Shown here one piece after another: positions 11,828-23,812 of a stretch of DNA of 64,000 nt (its first letter is position 1; every line of letters starts with the position of its first letter). The notes beneath the pieces are model-generated. The model was not told where the DNA came from, searched no databases, and saw only the letters and a program-made list of their open reading frames with translations. The position numbers were made by a program, and so were the translations under genes. The stretch comes from Lineus longissimus (Eukaryota; Nemertea; Pilidiophora; Heteronemertea; Lineidae). The DNA lies in assembly GCF_910592395.1 (NCBI RefSeq), contig NC_088318.1:6410756-6474755 (forward strand). The letters run 5' to 3'.

Positions 11828-13372
11828 GGTTTAGAGCTGCCAACCACTCCGATTTTGGCGGAGTTGCTCCGATTTTTCACCAAAAAAGTCAAAAACTCCG
11901 ATTTCCCTACCAAAAAACCACCATTCTGGCAATAAATTAGTGTTAATTTTTTTCTTCCATCTCCAAATCCCCAGGGCTAGATATAATAGGCAGCAGGAAA
12001 TCCAGCATTTTTGAGGAACTACGGCAAGGCGGATTAATCCACGGAAACTCTTTAAGGGCACCTTAATGTGAAATTTATATTTTTAGTAGGGCTCCTTTTG
12101 GATAGAAAATGAAAGCTCAGCTTCATAAGTCTCCGGGTGCCCCACAAGAGGGATTTTACCAAAGGAAAGGCTTGAAGTACCATCGTGAAATATCAGATGT
12201 TCACTGACATTTTGCTAACATTTTGTCATACTTCCAATGAAGCTGAAAGGGTGGATGTCGTCCTGGGTGCCGACAAATGGTACCCAGGTTTGAGATCGAC
12301 TGGACAATAAGCACCCTGGATGCCATTACACTAGACAAACAGTGTTTCGCTGATAATGCGAATCTTGGACTTTCTTTTATTCTATTTACCAGTTTTAAAT
12401 TTCGCGCACTTCGCACTTCGGTTTTGGCGGCACTTTTTACGTCACGAGCTAATTTTACCTTTTAGGCTTCTTTTACGCCCTTTGGTCATTCACAATTTTC
12501 CTGCACTTGGTCTGGAAGTACATATAGTAAGGGCAGGTTCTTTGTCCCGGATAACCACACATTTCGGTTTCGGTAGTTTCGGATTTGTAAGTATTTAATT
12601 TTATGCATTTCATTTAGTTCCACGTTGTATTACTGTCTTGTAGGTTCCTTCTTTACATATACATGTATTCTTAAAATACCAAAACATATTCTTTTTCACT
12701 TTTGTATGTCACTGTTTGTAATTCATGTCTAATTTACTGTCCGGTGCTAAATGTAGTCCATATGTTTCAGGTTTCAAATAAAACTATATATTGAACATCC
12801 GAGTATCCGAGTCTTCAAACAGCACCCAGCTTCTTTTTTCCTGGCTTACGGATCTTAGGGACGAGGACGTTTCTTACAATGTCGTTTTATCTTGTAAGGT
12901 GCTTACGCCAAAATCGTTTTGTAAAGTTAAATAAGCCCAGACTTGTTTCGTAAGCCGTACCCCCGAGATAATAAAAAAGACGGCAAAATGCAAGAAAAAA
13001 AAGTTCTTGAAAACTTTTTTTTCTTCGTTTTTTGTTGTAAGTCGTCCCCCGACTTAGTAAGTCGTCCCCTGAGATAATAAGTCGTTCCCCTAACATAATA
13101 AGTCGCCCCCCCCCGACTTATTAAGTCGTCTGCCCGAGATTATGAAAATGAAACAAAAATGTTTTGTCGTAAGTCGTCCCCCCGACTTAATAAGTCGTCC
13201 CGCCCTGAAAAAAAAAAATTCGATGTCCTTTCCCAGCCACCGTAAAATTGCACTTTTTGCCAAGAAAAACTAAAAACTCCGAATTCACCTCATCAAAATC
13301 TGAAAAATATGGAGTTTCTGGTGAAAAAAAATCTGAAATGGGTCCTACTGGGGTTGGCAGCTCTAAAAGTTA
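11828..13372. mobile_element. hAT-like element remnant, copy A
   Basis: The ends are inverted: TTTAGAGCTGCCAACC at 11829 and GGTTGGCAGCTCTAAA at 13357-13372. The same element lies at 43420-44308 in copy B, so it predates the duplication. Terminal words of the type TAGAGCTGCCAAC resemble hAT elements, but I did not find a clean 8-bp target duplication. Copy A carries extra sequence at 12.24-13.21 kb, including a small minisatellite. Confidence 0.55.
12860..13210. repeat. Minisatellite, AAGTCGTCCCC units
   Basis: Diverged units of roughly 20-40 bp are built from AATAAGTCGTCCCCC and GAGATAAT or GACTTA. Many units contain the palindrome AAGTCG...CGACTT. The array lies inside the hAT-like element and is absent from copy B. 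Confidence 0.65.
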
Positions 13373-13605
13373 TTTTTTCTGGATGAACCGGCGTGGCTTT
13401 CAAGGAACTAAAATTCCTGGCCCTTCTCAACACGTATATGTACAACGAATGAAATACTCGAGGGTTTGTCGGATGAGACTAAGCCGTGGTCCCTTGGCCC
13501 TGAGTGTCTATGCCAGGGCAAGTACAAAATCCCACATAGGTAGACAGTAGCCTCTGGTGGACTTTATACCTCCGTCAATCCAACATGGTTACGACACCGG
13601 TAATG

Positions 13606-13611
13606 ATATGG

Positions 13612-13672
<61 letters not shown>

Positions 13673-13673
13673 A
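13606..13673. repeat. (ATG)n microsatellite
   Basis: A near-pure trinucleotide run of more than 20 ATG. The equivalent array in copy B, near 44543-44567, has only about eight repeats, so the locus has changed length since duplication. The methionine-run reading frame is not a gene. Confidence 0.9.
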
Positions 13674-13946
13674 TATCCGTACATCATACCCACCGCGCGC
13701 GAACTAAGTCGATTTTACAGAACGATTATCCGTGCGCGCGCACCCTCTATATAATAGTATATGTAGTACGAATAACGTTTGCAATGGGTATGTCGTTTGG
13801 GACATATTCGCTACAGGACATATCTTAGATCAATTTTGGACAATTTCTAGGGGCTTTGTGGTTTTTGTAAGCTGCCTATTTCGAGAGAAAATATTTCTAC
13901 GGCTTGTCGCCTTGTAGATCAACATAGTGATTCATTTTCTTTTCAG

Positions 13947-14270
13947 CATCGACCGGTGTTCTTTCTCGGATCGCAATACAGCCAGGACCAGTCAAAGTGA
14001 AGCAAGGACATAACGTCAGTCTGTGGTGTCGACTGAACTATGACCCTGATAAAGATATTCCAGTAAACTGGCATTCGCCACCAAATTTCAGAACGATAAC
14101 GGCTGATTGTGTGTCTTATGTAAAGGATAAATCCTATATGTCATCTTCAGATAGTCAGGACCCTTTTGCATTTTATAATTTGTCAATAATGGATGCCCAA
14201 TGGGCCGATAAAGGAATATATCGATGTCTACGTGCCAACCTCATGGCCATTGTGGATTTACATGTTTTGG
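13947..14270 (+). pseudogene. V-type immunoglobulin exon, copy A
   Basis: The exon is 324 nt, bounded by a strong acceptor (TTTTCTTTTCAG) and a GTAAGT donor, phase 1 on both sides as is usual for Ig V exons. It has the canonical cysteines and tryptophan (SLWCRL, PVNWHSPP, ADKGIYRCLRA) and no stop. N-glycosylation sequons occur at NVS and NLS. Compared with copy B it differs at many residues in the middle, including loss of the extra cysteine in the SCSD stretch. I call it pseudogene because the downstream C2 exons are gone and the next retained exon is out of phase: splicing to 16122 gives a stop within three codons. The exon itself is intact and could still be used in some other transcript. 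Confidence 0.7.
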
Positions 14271-14429
14271 GTAAGTTATGAATAGGACACATATATATGC
14301 GAACATAAGGCGTAAGAGCACTTTAATTAAACAAAATTAATGCAATAAAAAGGATGCTCTGTGTGTAATGAAAACATGGTTGCTATTCCAACAACAAACC
14401 ACATCTACCGTTATGATGTAAAAGCGCTG

Positions 14430-15000
14430 TCTTTAAATAGCTAGAGTCGTGCCAAAAAGTTGACATACACTTGAAAATTTTGAATAAAATCTACTATTCT
14501 TACCAAAACTTTCTGACTTTTTGTGAAAAAAAAGTTTGAAAAAAAATCTGTTCACTTTGTTGATATCACAAAATATCAAACATATGAAATTTTCGAAAAT
14601 TTTTATGAGTTTCTGTTCCTCTTGATGCCCTTTATAATGGCAATGACTACTTTTATTGATGTTTGACATGGTGGGAACTTTTGAGGTTTCGGATAACTTC
14701 AAAGTTGCCAACGAATTGGGCACTTTTTCACTTTTGAGATTCGCGATATTATCATAGTAGAAAGAATTTTTTGAGATATTGTTTTACAGAAAGTTAAAGA
14801 ATGGCCAAGAGTATGATTCTGTTCTATTCGAGTATCAATAACTACAGGATTGAAAAAGATAGGTTTTTTCATGATATTTTGATGTCGTGAAAATTCGCAC
14901 GGAAATGGAAAAGTTTATGGACGGACGACGACGACGACGGATGACGGCCATAGTGTCGACATAATGCCCCCTCGAAGGCGGGGGCATAATAATGATAATT
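14430..15000. repeat. Interspersed repeat ending in a GC hairpin, copy A
   Basis: An intronic repeat shared with copy B at 45.34-46.07 kb. It ends in a GACGACGACGACGGATGACGG array followed by a small stem, TGCCCCCTCGAAGGCGGGGGCA. Other dispersed repeats in the window share this GACGACGG-then-palindrome layout. No gene is present. Confidence 0.6.
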
Positions 15001-15189
15001 TGTTTGGATTAGAGTGCTAAAATAATGTACATGCATTTTCTAAGCACCTAACAATGATAAAACATTTATATACGCAATTGTATCTCTACGTGATACAATT
15101 ATCACCTATCGATTGTAGAAAACCGCTGGCAATCGGGAGTGCACATATTTTTGCACACTTCTGCTTCGTCATTCTCGGCTGATTATCTA

Positions 15190-15210
15190 TTGTATTATTC
15201 AAAAGCCAGG
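15190..15210. other. Deletion junction that removed the C2a exon in copy A
   Basis: Copy A reads GATTATCTATTGTATTATTC directly into the sequence that in copy B lies at 46.93 kb. About 470 bp of copy B (46459-46935), including exon 46472-46605, are missing. The flanks match copy B closely on both sides. Confidence 0.75.
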
Positions 15211-15536
15211 AGTAGAAACAGGCATCTACAAGTGTTAATATCCGGGTCAGGCCGGCAAACATTTGTATGCTATATGCATTTATTGATGACACGTCTGCAT
15301 TGCTATGAATATTCTATTCAAATTTTTCAAACACGTTTAAGTCGGCAATTGTCAGTCTTCATATTTGAACCTTAGTCTGTTTAATTGCATGTTATGCAAT
15401 AATGATTCCAGATTCACTTTTGAACTACAAGTATAATCAGGCACTGAAAAATAATGCAATATTTCGGTCAATTTCAGAAGTGTGCTCTGTTACATGTATA
15501 TTAATTTTCATCATTGAGTAATATGATAGGCGGTAT

Positions 15537-16121
15537 ACGGTAATAAAGGTACAGGAAAAAAAGGTACAGGAAATGAATCAATTAACATTCATCATAGAAC
15601 TGGACCCAATTAAGAATTTGCCTGGCCAATTAGGTCTTAACAGACAAATTATTAGATTTAAGACCAAACACAAGCTATATAGGGAAATTGGCGAAAATCT
15701 TAATGTGAAATGCAAGGTAGGATGCCAGATGCGCCCCCCCCCCCCCACCCCACCCCAGCCCCATTCCCAAGATTCTGGATCCGCCCCTGATAAGAATATG
15801 ACACGAGTATTTTAAAATTTAAAAGAACATGAATGTAGTTAAAAAAGGTCAGCTCCCCCAACTTCTTCCATAACAAAATTGTCCGCAATGTATTAAACTA
15901 TTTTAAGGCACCACCTTAGTCACAGAAGAAGGAAAATGGGCAAGAAAAGAAGGCATAGACCGAATCTGAACCAGTTGAAGAACATGAGATTCTAAAAAAA
16001 TTCTAAAAAAATTGTGTACCTTTTTTACCTATTTATGCCATTTGTGTACCTTTATTTCCAGTACCTTTTTTCCGGTACCATTATTTCCAGTACTTTTATT
16101 TCCTGTACCTTTATTACCTAG
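15537..16121. mobile_element. Small foldback element with GGTACAGGAAA-type arms
   Basis: The left arm (15537-15573) is GGTAATAAAGGTACAGGAAA and similar units. The right arm (16010-16119) is the inverse, with several TTATTTCCAGTACC units ending CCTTTATTACC. The units match the roughly 15-bp repeats of the larger foldback at 18.86-23.04 kb. The element replaces the copy B region holding the C2b exon and the first part of the transmembrane exon. A C-tract at 15740-15753 lies in its middle. Confidence 0.65.
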
Positions 16122-16216
16122 AACCATGATAGGCATGATAGTGGCAATATGTGCTTTGTTTGTCATAGCACTGATAATCGGCATAGCATTCATCAGGAAA
16201 AAAATATCAGGACAGA
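16122..16216 (+). pseudogene. Truncated transmembrane exon, copy A
   Basis: Homologous to the 3' part of the copy B exon at 48217-48350. It encodes a hydrophobic helix (GMIVAICALFVIALIIGIAF) followed by basic residues, then a GTAAGT donor. Its 5' part has been replaced by a foldback element whose arm now supplies TTACCTAG as an acceptor. The membrane-spanning frame needs a phase-2 entry, while the upstream V exon leaves phase 1, so direct joining gives a stop. This is a broken gene copy unless another exon bridges it. Confidence 0.7.
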
Positions 16217-17547
16217 GTAAGTTTTCCGATGATTTTAGTTGCAGCTTCTTGGCATTTTCACAAACCACCTGGAAAACTTATTTTCCTGATCGATCCCTGT
16301 TGGAAATGAAAAAAACGAAATGTGGAGTGTTACTGGCGACCAATTGACATGGTTGGTTCCAAATAGACATTCAGTAATTCTGTTGTGACGTATGCAATTG
16401 GTGGGAACACCCAAAGAACAAAGTTGGTTATTAAAGTTAACCTTAAAAGTGGTCTGTAATTTAGGGTTGATCTGTAGATCTTCAGTTGATTTCATTAGAC
16501 AAAATATCAGAGACCATGGGGCCATAATTCGCTCATATATATCTGTTTATTTTACGAATTTACTGAATATTCTCCATAACTTTACCAGAAATGCTACTTA
16601 AGGAGATTCCACGATAGTTATCTGATGCATTTAGGGACTTTCTGTTGTTTTTATAAATAGGTATTACCCTAGATTAAGCAAAGCCACCCAGATAATGCCC
16701 ATGACTCATCATACAGCTAAACAAAAGCGAGATGTATACATTTAACCTTATAATTATGCCCTCCATGATCAGACGCTAAATTCGAATTACTATCATATTT
16801 TCCTCGTTTTAACCTCTGTACCCCACTCTCAACTTCCAGCGCGGATATATACTATGGCTTTCACTACACTTTCCGTCTATACAGTGTCTACCAATGTCAA
16901 CATTGATATCTCCTTCCAAATTATTCATTAACGGAATCATATAACCTCTTAAATTTAAAACCGAACAGTTCACAACTATAGCTTCCCTGCCCATTTTATC
17001 ATCAATATTATTTGGAAGGACATTGTCTGATTCTTTGACTTTTTTCCCCCTTTTTTAAAATTCAGTGTTATTATCATCACGCAGAGACTCAGCTACTTTA
17101 TTGGCAGCCACGTATCCTGATTCTTCTTATTAATGATATTGTGCCATTGTATGACGGCGTATATCCGCTACACTACCCCTTGGCGTGGCCTTCCGTTATC
17201 CTTCCGCAAATTGTGCCGAAGAATAGCCCTTTGCTTACACTCCGTTACTTCCTCATTCCACCCAGCTCTTCCCGCAGCTCTCCCTTGAACCCGTTCGTTC
17301 ACAGAGATTACTTCAACGCCAACACTAATACAAGCTGATATGATTTCATCATGAAATCGTCCTATTTGCTCACCATAAGTTGTACAAAAATAATCATCAC
17401 TGTGTATGGCACCCATCGGTGTCCAAATACGATTTAGTTTCTCGATAAGATTTTGCCCATAGTTCAATATATGATCTGATTAAGCTTTGACCCAGGCCAA
17501 GCGTTTTTTGGCCTCATCGTCATATCTCATCCTATCGTGATCCACTC
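16217..17547. other. Intron-like sequence shared with copy B
   Basis: Matches 49.16-50.09 kb and 50.87-51.25 kb in copy B. I see no exon. Minus-strand frames such as 17467-17168 are conserved only because the DNA is duplicated, and they show no domain I recognise. Confidence 0.5.
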
Positions 17548-18258
17548 TTGAGTAGCGGTAAAATGGCTTATTATATTTTGTCACCGTATAAACTTCTTGC
17601 AACTCTGAACTCGAACCCACAGGCTAAACCAACTAAGATATGTATATACATTATTTATTATCCACGTCACTCTAACCTCTTATCTACAACCATCACTAAA
17701 CTATTACAAAAATAAGGCGCACAATAAAGTATCAACAAGAGTTGATATAAAAGAATCTTACCATGCCATAATATCAAGGGTGAGTCAATTAAAATGCTCT
17801 GGCGCTTTTCAAGAGAAATGTCTTGTTTAGCTACAGAGGGTGAAGGCTGGCTTTCTGGATCTACCAGGACTTACTAAAAACATCTGAACATCATCTTTAT
17901 ACCTAATAACACACACCCCTAATGGGTAAATAGCCTAGCCCAAGTATCAGGCTCTGAGCCAACTAGCACTCAGTAATTAAGGAAACAACCAATCAGTACA
18001 CAGCAGCATCAATACAAGATTATCAGACAGGGCCAAGGGCAGGGGCCTAGTAAGCAGCGGCTAATCAGGAAGATCATAAAAGGGGTCAAACAGCTTAAAA
18101 GATAGAGATTATAAAACAATGGAAAGGGGCAATTAAGAAGGAAGGTGTTAAAACTTATAATGGTTAACGATCCTGGGTGTCTGGGTTCACCAGGGCTAGA
18201 GAGAAACACAGAAATAATAATTACAGATATATAGTAAGTAATTGCTAATATTGTCACA
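17548..18258. mobile_element. Insertion of about 0.7 kb unique to copy A
   Basis: Copy B at 51.26 kb reads GATCCACTCTTGCATTTAC without interruption. In copy A this is split by about 710 bp, with CACTCTTG on the left and CACACTTG on the right as a possible imperfect 8-bp target repeat. The insert has no inverted ends or coding sequence I recognise. A 128-codon minus-strand frame across its right boundary is not supported. Confidence 0.5.
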
Positions 18259-19530
18259 CTTGCATTTACTTCAAAACCCATGTGTAGGCTTGAGTGACCC
18301 GATGTATAATATCCCTTGTGAAGTACATTGCAATACTTCTTATTTTTAAAACAGACCTTCAGATAAAATGAAATAAGAAAGTAGGGACCGTTCACCAGTT
18401 ATTTTACTTTCAAGAGTAAAATTTATGCGAGTATAAACCACCAATTAGATTTTCCCGTAAAAGAAAATTCTACAGAGCTCTGGTGTGCTCCAATTGCGGC
18501 CTTCCGAGGTCGGTAGCTAGAATGGCAGAAACATCTTGTAATACTCTATTAAATCCTACACTCATAGATTTTCCCTCGCACCAGAACAAGTTGGCATGAA
18601 AACATTGACTAGAATACTGTCTTCAGTCGACTCACTTTTTAGCTCACCTCGGGGAGCTTATACAATACCGTGGCGTCCGTCGTCGTCGGCCGTTACCGGA
18701 GCACGTGTCATCACCGCTAGGGCTAGATGGCTAAAACTTGGTGTGTTGGTAGCTTCGATATGACCTACTTTCTGGCCTCCAGGCAACCATCTTGGAAATA
18801 GTTTTTTGCCTTTTTGAAGCTAATACGTAGTACTAGCTAGTACGTAGCTAATAGCGAATGTAGGTAAAAAAGGTACAGGTAAAAAAGGTACAGGTAAAAA
18901 AGGTACAGGTAAAAAAGGTACGGTAAAAAAGGTAAAGGAAAAAAGGTACAAGTAAAAAAGGTATCGGTAAAAAATGTACAAGTAAAAAAGGTATCGGTAA
19001 AAAAGGTACAGGAAAAAAAGGTATAGGTAAAAAAGGTACAAGAAAAATGGGGACTAGGTAAAAAAGGTACAGGTATGGTGTCTTTGCTGTCAAATGTTAT
19101 AAATTGCACGTCTTGTTTATTGTAAATGAAGTAAAATTTTGGGGTTATTATGATTATTATGTAGATGTTGTGTGGTGGAGGTAACTTATACTGAGATAGG
19201 CAAAGTTTAGATATGTTTTCAATCAGTCAGTCAAATGGAAACCATGTTATGTGTTGGTTATTTGTTTTTTGTGTATCCAAACTAATTACTTCCTTGCTAG
19301 AGTAAAGTTGATTAACTTCTAATTGCCAAAGCATAATTATGACTACTGTAATTAATCCAATTAACAATCAATCAGAAAATTCCTTGTCCAAGGTGGATTG
19401 TTCCAGGTCTGGTATTAATTAAAGCTGATACCACCTGGAATATTTATTTTACTGATACCAACGGTTTTGAATACATTCAGGGTTTCTTTCGCACTTTTGT
19501 AACTATGAAACTAAGGGCTTCTATCTGTAA

Positions 19531-19959
19531 ATGAGTAATCAAAGAGGACATTGGCCATCAGTACCCATTCAGTCACCAGCCACGATGGAGGTTATTACAA
19601 ATAATAAAGGGGGTCAGAAGATATGTCTCAACGGTTACATGTTCAATCGACACCGGTCTACTGCTGATCACACTTACTGGCGATGTAGTTGTCACAACAC
19701 TGGCTGCAAGGGTAGATTACGAACCACGCTGAACATTGAAAATCCAGCTCCTCTCTCCGAACACAATCATGATCCAGAGCAACGCAATGTTGATGTTACG
19801 AAGGCGAGGGCTTCGATGAAACGATTCGCTGCCGAATCACTGGATAGTAAACCAAGTCAGATCCTCGCTCGTGTTACTGCTACAGTCCCGAACAATGCCC
19901 AAGGATTCATCCCTGCACCAGATGTATGTAAACGGACAATTCGAAACGAAAATGAAACG
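19531..19959 (+). pseudogene. FLYWCH-type zinc finger gene fragment (MULE-associated)
   Basis: An open frame from ATG 19531. Residues about 26-80 match the FLYWCH zinc finger pattern: KICLNGYMFNRHR, then YWRCSCHNTGCKGRLRT, then SEHNHDPE, giving the C-C-H-H ligands. The following segment (DVTKARASMKRF, CKRTIRNENE) resembles the linker seen in FLYWCH proteins of Mutator-like elements. The frame runs into a Y repeat at about 19952 and stops at 20019. The transposase domain normally found downstream is missing, so this is a 3'-truncated remnant. It lies within the 9-bp-duplication foldback element. A domesticated FLYWCH protein is possible but less likely given the truncation. Confidence 0.75.
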
Positions 19960-21426
19960 GCCAAGGGCCATTGTGCTCACCGTATAGATATTTGGTGCTT
20001 TGGAATTCATCCAGGTTAAGAAACATTGTACATGTATAGTATATAGGTCAAACCAAAGTCGGTATGACATGTGATGTATCGTTGCTTGGAGTAAGTACCA
20101 TAAGAATATCATCAAAAAAAGTCACTAATAAACGAGATATTGCACTTTTTACCTATTTTAGTTTTGGCCTCCTGGTGGCCAAGTTGAGTACCGAATCAGA
20201 TCGAAATTCGGTGTCTGAGGTTACATGGCGTAGGGAGTCGTGTACAAATTTCAAGTTTATAGCTTTAGTGGTTAAGAAACGTGCCATAGTAACAATCAAA
20301 CGACCAATTTACGCCATTTGACCTCTGTGACCTTGAAAAGCAGGTCAGATCAAAACTCATATGATATGTGATGTATCCTTGCTGGGAGAACCTACCATAA
20401 AAATGTTATTGAAAGCGAATCACTAATAAGCGAGATATCACACTTTCTAGGTTTTCACTTTTGGCCCCTGGTGGCCAAGTCGAGAATCAGACCGGATTGA
20501 AATTCAGGGTCACAGGTCAGCTGACCTAGGGGGTCCTTTATACAAAGTCTCAAGTTCATAGCCTTAGGGGTTAACAAACGTTCCACAGTTACGCTCAAAT
20601 GGCCAATTTACACCATTTGACCTCTGTGACCTTGACAAGTATGCAAATCAAAAACCCGTATCATATGTGATGTATCCTTGCTAAGAGTATCTACCATGAA
20701 ATTTTTACCAAAAACTAATCAGTAATAAGCGAGATATGGCACTATTCAAATTTTTGGTTTTGGCCCCTGGTGGCCAAGTTAAGAATCAGACTAGACCAAA
20801 AATCAGTGTCACTGGTCATCTGACCTAGGGGGTCATGTGTACCAAGTTTAAAGTTCATAGCTTTAGTGGTTAAGAAACGTGCCATATTTACACACAAACG
20901 GCCAATTCACACCATTTGACCTCTGTGACCTTGAAAACTACGCCACATTGACCTGATTTTTTGTCAACATGTAGAGCTACGTAACAGGTGTCTACATACC
21001 CAATTTAAGGACTATAGGACGAATAAAGACAAAACGTGCCACTATCGGTGAAATTGTAGAGTTTGACCTCTGTGACCTTGACCAGTAAGTCAAATCAAAA
21101 ACCCGTAGGATATGTGATGTATCCTTGCTAGGGGTACGCACCATAAAAATGTTAGCAAAAACAAATCAGTAATAAACGATTTATCGCACTTTTTAAGTTT
21201 TTGGTTTTAGCCCCCTGGTGGCCAGGTGAAGAATCAGATCGGACCGAAATTCAGTAACAAAGGTCATCTGACCTAGGGGGTCATTTGCTCAAAGTTTAAA
21301 GTTCATAGCTTTAGGGGTTAAGAAACGTGCCACTGTTTCTGAAATAGGATACGACGACGGACGACGACGGACGACGACGGACGACGGACACTGCGGTATT
21401 ACATAGACTCCCCTACGGTGAGCCAA
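19952..21426 (+). repeat. Element Y1: roughly 300-bp tandem units, ends GCTCACCGTA
   Basis: Starts with ATGAAACGGCCAAGGGCCAT and GCTCACCGTATAG, and ends in a GGACGACGACGGACGACGG array followed by CCCCTACGGTGAGC, so the outer 10 bp are inverted repeats. The interior is four to five diverged units of about 300 bp with fixed words: GACCTCTGTGACCTTG, GATGTATCCTTGCT, AATAAGCGAGATAT, CCCCTGGTGGCCAAG and GTTAAGAAACGTGCCA. It interrupts the FLYWCH frame. Y2 at 25227 is the same family in opposite orientation. Confidence 0.7.
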
Positions 21427-23812
21427 AAACAGGAATATGCCTGTAGAACCAGCTGATGTTAATGATAATGATAAAGACATTGGACAATTTCTGCGTGGGG
21501 TGGGACACTGCATCAGGATTGCCAACCTTTGAACTTTTGTGAATGATTAGAATTTTGGTCAGACTTTATTGGACTGTAATACCGAAGACTAGAGAGACTC
21601 TGGTAATACGTTGTAATTGTGCTCTTCCTGTCAGACTATAGGACACTCCGTCGGATTTAATTGAATTCATTTCAGCCTGGTGTTCTGCATCGGCTATTTG
21701 TCGAAGAAATGCAGAAGAGAATCAATACCTAAAAAAGTAACCAAATGTTACAACAAGACAATTTAACGGTTGTGTCAAAAGGTGATTAGAAAACATTCAA
21801 ACTCTTTATTTGCCCTTTCAAAGTTTTCAGAATGTATTTAAATAATTTTATTTCAGATTTGATATTTGGACAAAAGTGGTGGTATAATGTATACCTCATG
21901 GCACGGTTGCTGGTTGATCTACTGAACAGTGTTGTACTTTCTTCATGACTGTTGGTCCCTCTGAGTCACTGTCAGCATTCTGTTTCTATAGTGTGCATCT
22001 TAATTAAATGATTTGATGTCAATATTCTTACTCATATTGCACCTCATTGAATTTTACTCAGTATGGTACAATAAACTTTATCTTGCTATATAAATGTTAC
22101 TTTGTTCTTATCACCAGTCGAAGTCCGTGTTGGGCATGGCACCCAGGTAATCAGGAAGGTACATAGGACGATCATATACTCGTGTTTAGGACAACCGGAC
22201 AATAGGAAAGGCACATTAAAATTATGTTTTTCGGGACGGCTGGAGGCATTAGCCACTACCCCCCCCCCCCCCCCCCCCCCAGATTGCTTTGCCTCTGCCT
22301 TGAGTCCCACGAATCTCGCTTAGAATGTCTTCTCGCCAATGAGTAGAGACCCCAGACTAACAAACAAATCAATTAGCAATAAACATCCATTCTAAAAACC
22401 TTCAATCAAGTTAAATAAATCCCATTTCCTTACAATGTAATTACTGGTTTCTATATATACATAACCTTTAGGTCAATTTAACTGGCTAGGCCAGTTAGAC
22501 CAATAAGTAGGCCTATTCTGGAGGAGGCCTTTAGAAGCCGCACCTTCTATCTCATAATGTACCATGGACAAATAACATGGATGTCATTGGGAGACGCCTA
22601 CGGCCGACTGCTGTCATCAGAGGGAAGATGTCATCAGTTAACAAGTCACTTTTCAAATAAAACCCTTCACAACCCTCGAGTCTCAAGTGTGCATCACCTG
22701 CGGTATCCGCGCCCAGCCAGTAATTCACAATAGCTGATACTATTATACTAGCTATAAATACCGAAATGAACATCTTTAGTGAAATAACTAGAATGTGAGA
22801 ATCAACGAATTTCACACAATAACTTTTTAAAAAGTGTCTGTACCTTTTTTACCTAGTCCCCATTTTTCTTGTACTTTTTTACCGATACCTTTTTTCCTGT
22901 ACCTTTTTTACCGATACCTTTTTTTCCTGTACCTTTTTTACCGATACCTTTTTTACTTGTACCTTTTTTTCCTGTACCTTTTTTACCGTACCTTTTTTAC
23001 CTGTACCTTTTTTACCTGTACCTTTTTTACTGGATACCGCTAATAGCTAGTACGTAGAGTGACGAAATTTTTATGATGGGTGTATCGAATAAGGTTAAAT
23101 GACATATCACCCGGATTTTTGATTTGACCTTCTTTTCAAGGTCACATAGGTCAAAGTTAACTAAATCACAGATAGGTAGCTGGTTTCGTTTCTATTTTAG
23201 CTGGAAGGTTCTGTATCTAGGGACCGTCTATATTCTACCCAAAAAATTTGTACCGCCAGGCGGCCATCTTGAAAATTAAGTTATTAAATTAAACAAAGTC
23301 GGATTGCAGCCAAATTTCATGTGATTGTATATCAATGTTCTTTCTACAACATCCCTGATTTTTAGTCAAATCCATCGACCAATGTGGCCGCCATGCGGCC
23401 ATCTTGAAAAGTATACAAAGTCCTATTACTCCGAAACTTATTATCGGATTGCAACCAAACTCATGTGATAATGCATATATGTACTCTTATCAATATCCCA
23501 AATTTTCAGTCTAATCCCATGACAAATATGGCCGCCAGGCCGCCATTTTGAAAATCCACTGTCCTTTTACTCCTAAACTGTTCAACAGATGTCAACCAAT
23601 TTCCATGTGACATGTACACTCTCTAATAACCCTGAAATTCAGTCAACTTTGTAACCAAAATGTCATACTTAGATGGTACCGGTAATTTTCTTTTGTGCCA
23701 TTCAGCCGAGTAGAATAATAATATGCAATAGAATCAAAACTGGTGAAACTGGCCAGAAATTGTTCTCCCCATATCCACTGCAAATGACATGCATACATTA
23801 TCCGAGGTGAGC

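Larger units (their letters stand above)
18856..23038. mobile_element. Foldback / Mutator-like element with 9-bp target duplication
   Basis: Both arms are tandem arrays of a roughly 15-bp unit (GGTAAAAAAGGTACA), running 18856-19075 on the left and inverted at 22834-23038 on the right. The identical 9-mer GCTAATAGC flanks the element at 18847-18855 and 23039-23047. A 9-bp duplication with long inverted arms is characteristic of Mutator-like and foldback transposons. Inside lies a FLYWCH gene fragment, as expected for this group, plus a Y repeat. Bases 21425-22830 hold only noncoding sequence and a C-tract at 22259-22280. Confidence 0.8.
18642..23812. mobile_element. Element X, TIR GCTCACCTCGG, disrupted by a foldback insertion
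   Basis: GCTCACCTCGG at 18642-18652 and its reverse complement at 23802-23812 are the likely ends. Flanking text such as the GTCGTCGTCGGCCG array near the left end links it to the Y family described below. The outer parts (18653-18846 and 23048-23801) include words such as GGCGGCCATCTTGAAAA and are noncoding. Everything between is a later foldback insertion. Copy B lacks X at the corresponding place. Confidence 0.55.

Noticed and set aside
13557-13754. 65-codon frame with a methionine run
   Set aside because: Product of the ATG microsatellite.
18009-18395. 128-codon minus-strand hydrophobic frame
   Set aside because: Crosses the boundary of a copy A-specific insertion and has no support in copy B.
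18837-19109. Open frames rich in F, Y, L and P (FLPVPFLPVPF type) at 18.8-19.1 and 22.8-23.06 kb
   Set aside because: They are translations of the 15-bp tandem arms, open in several frames at once.
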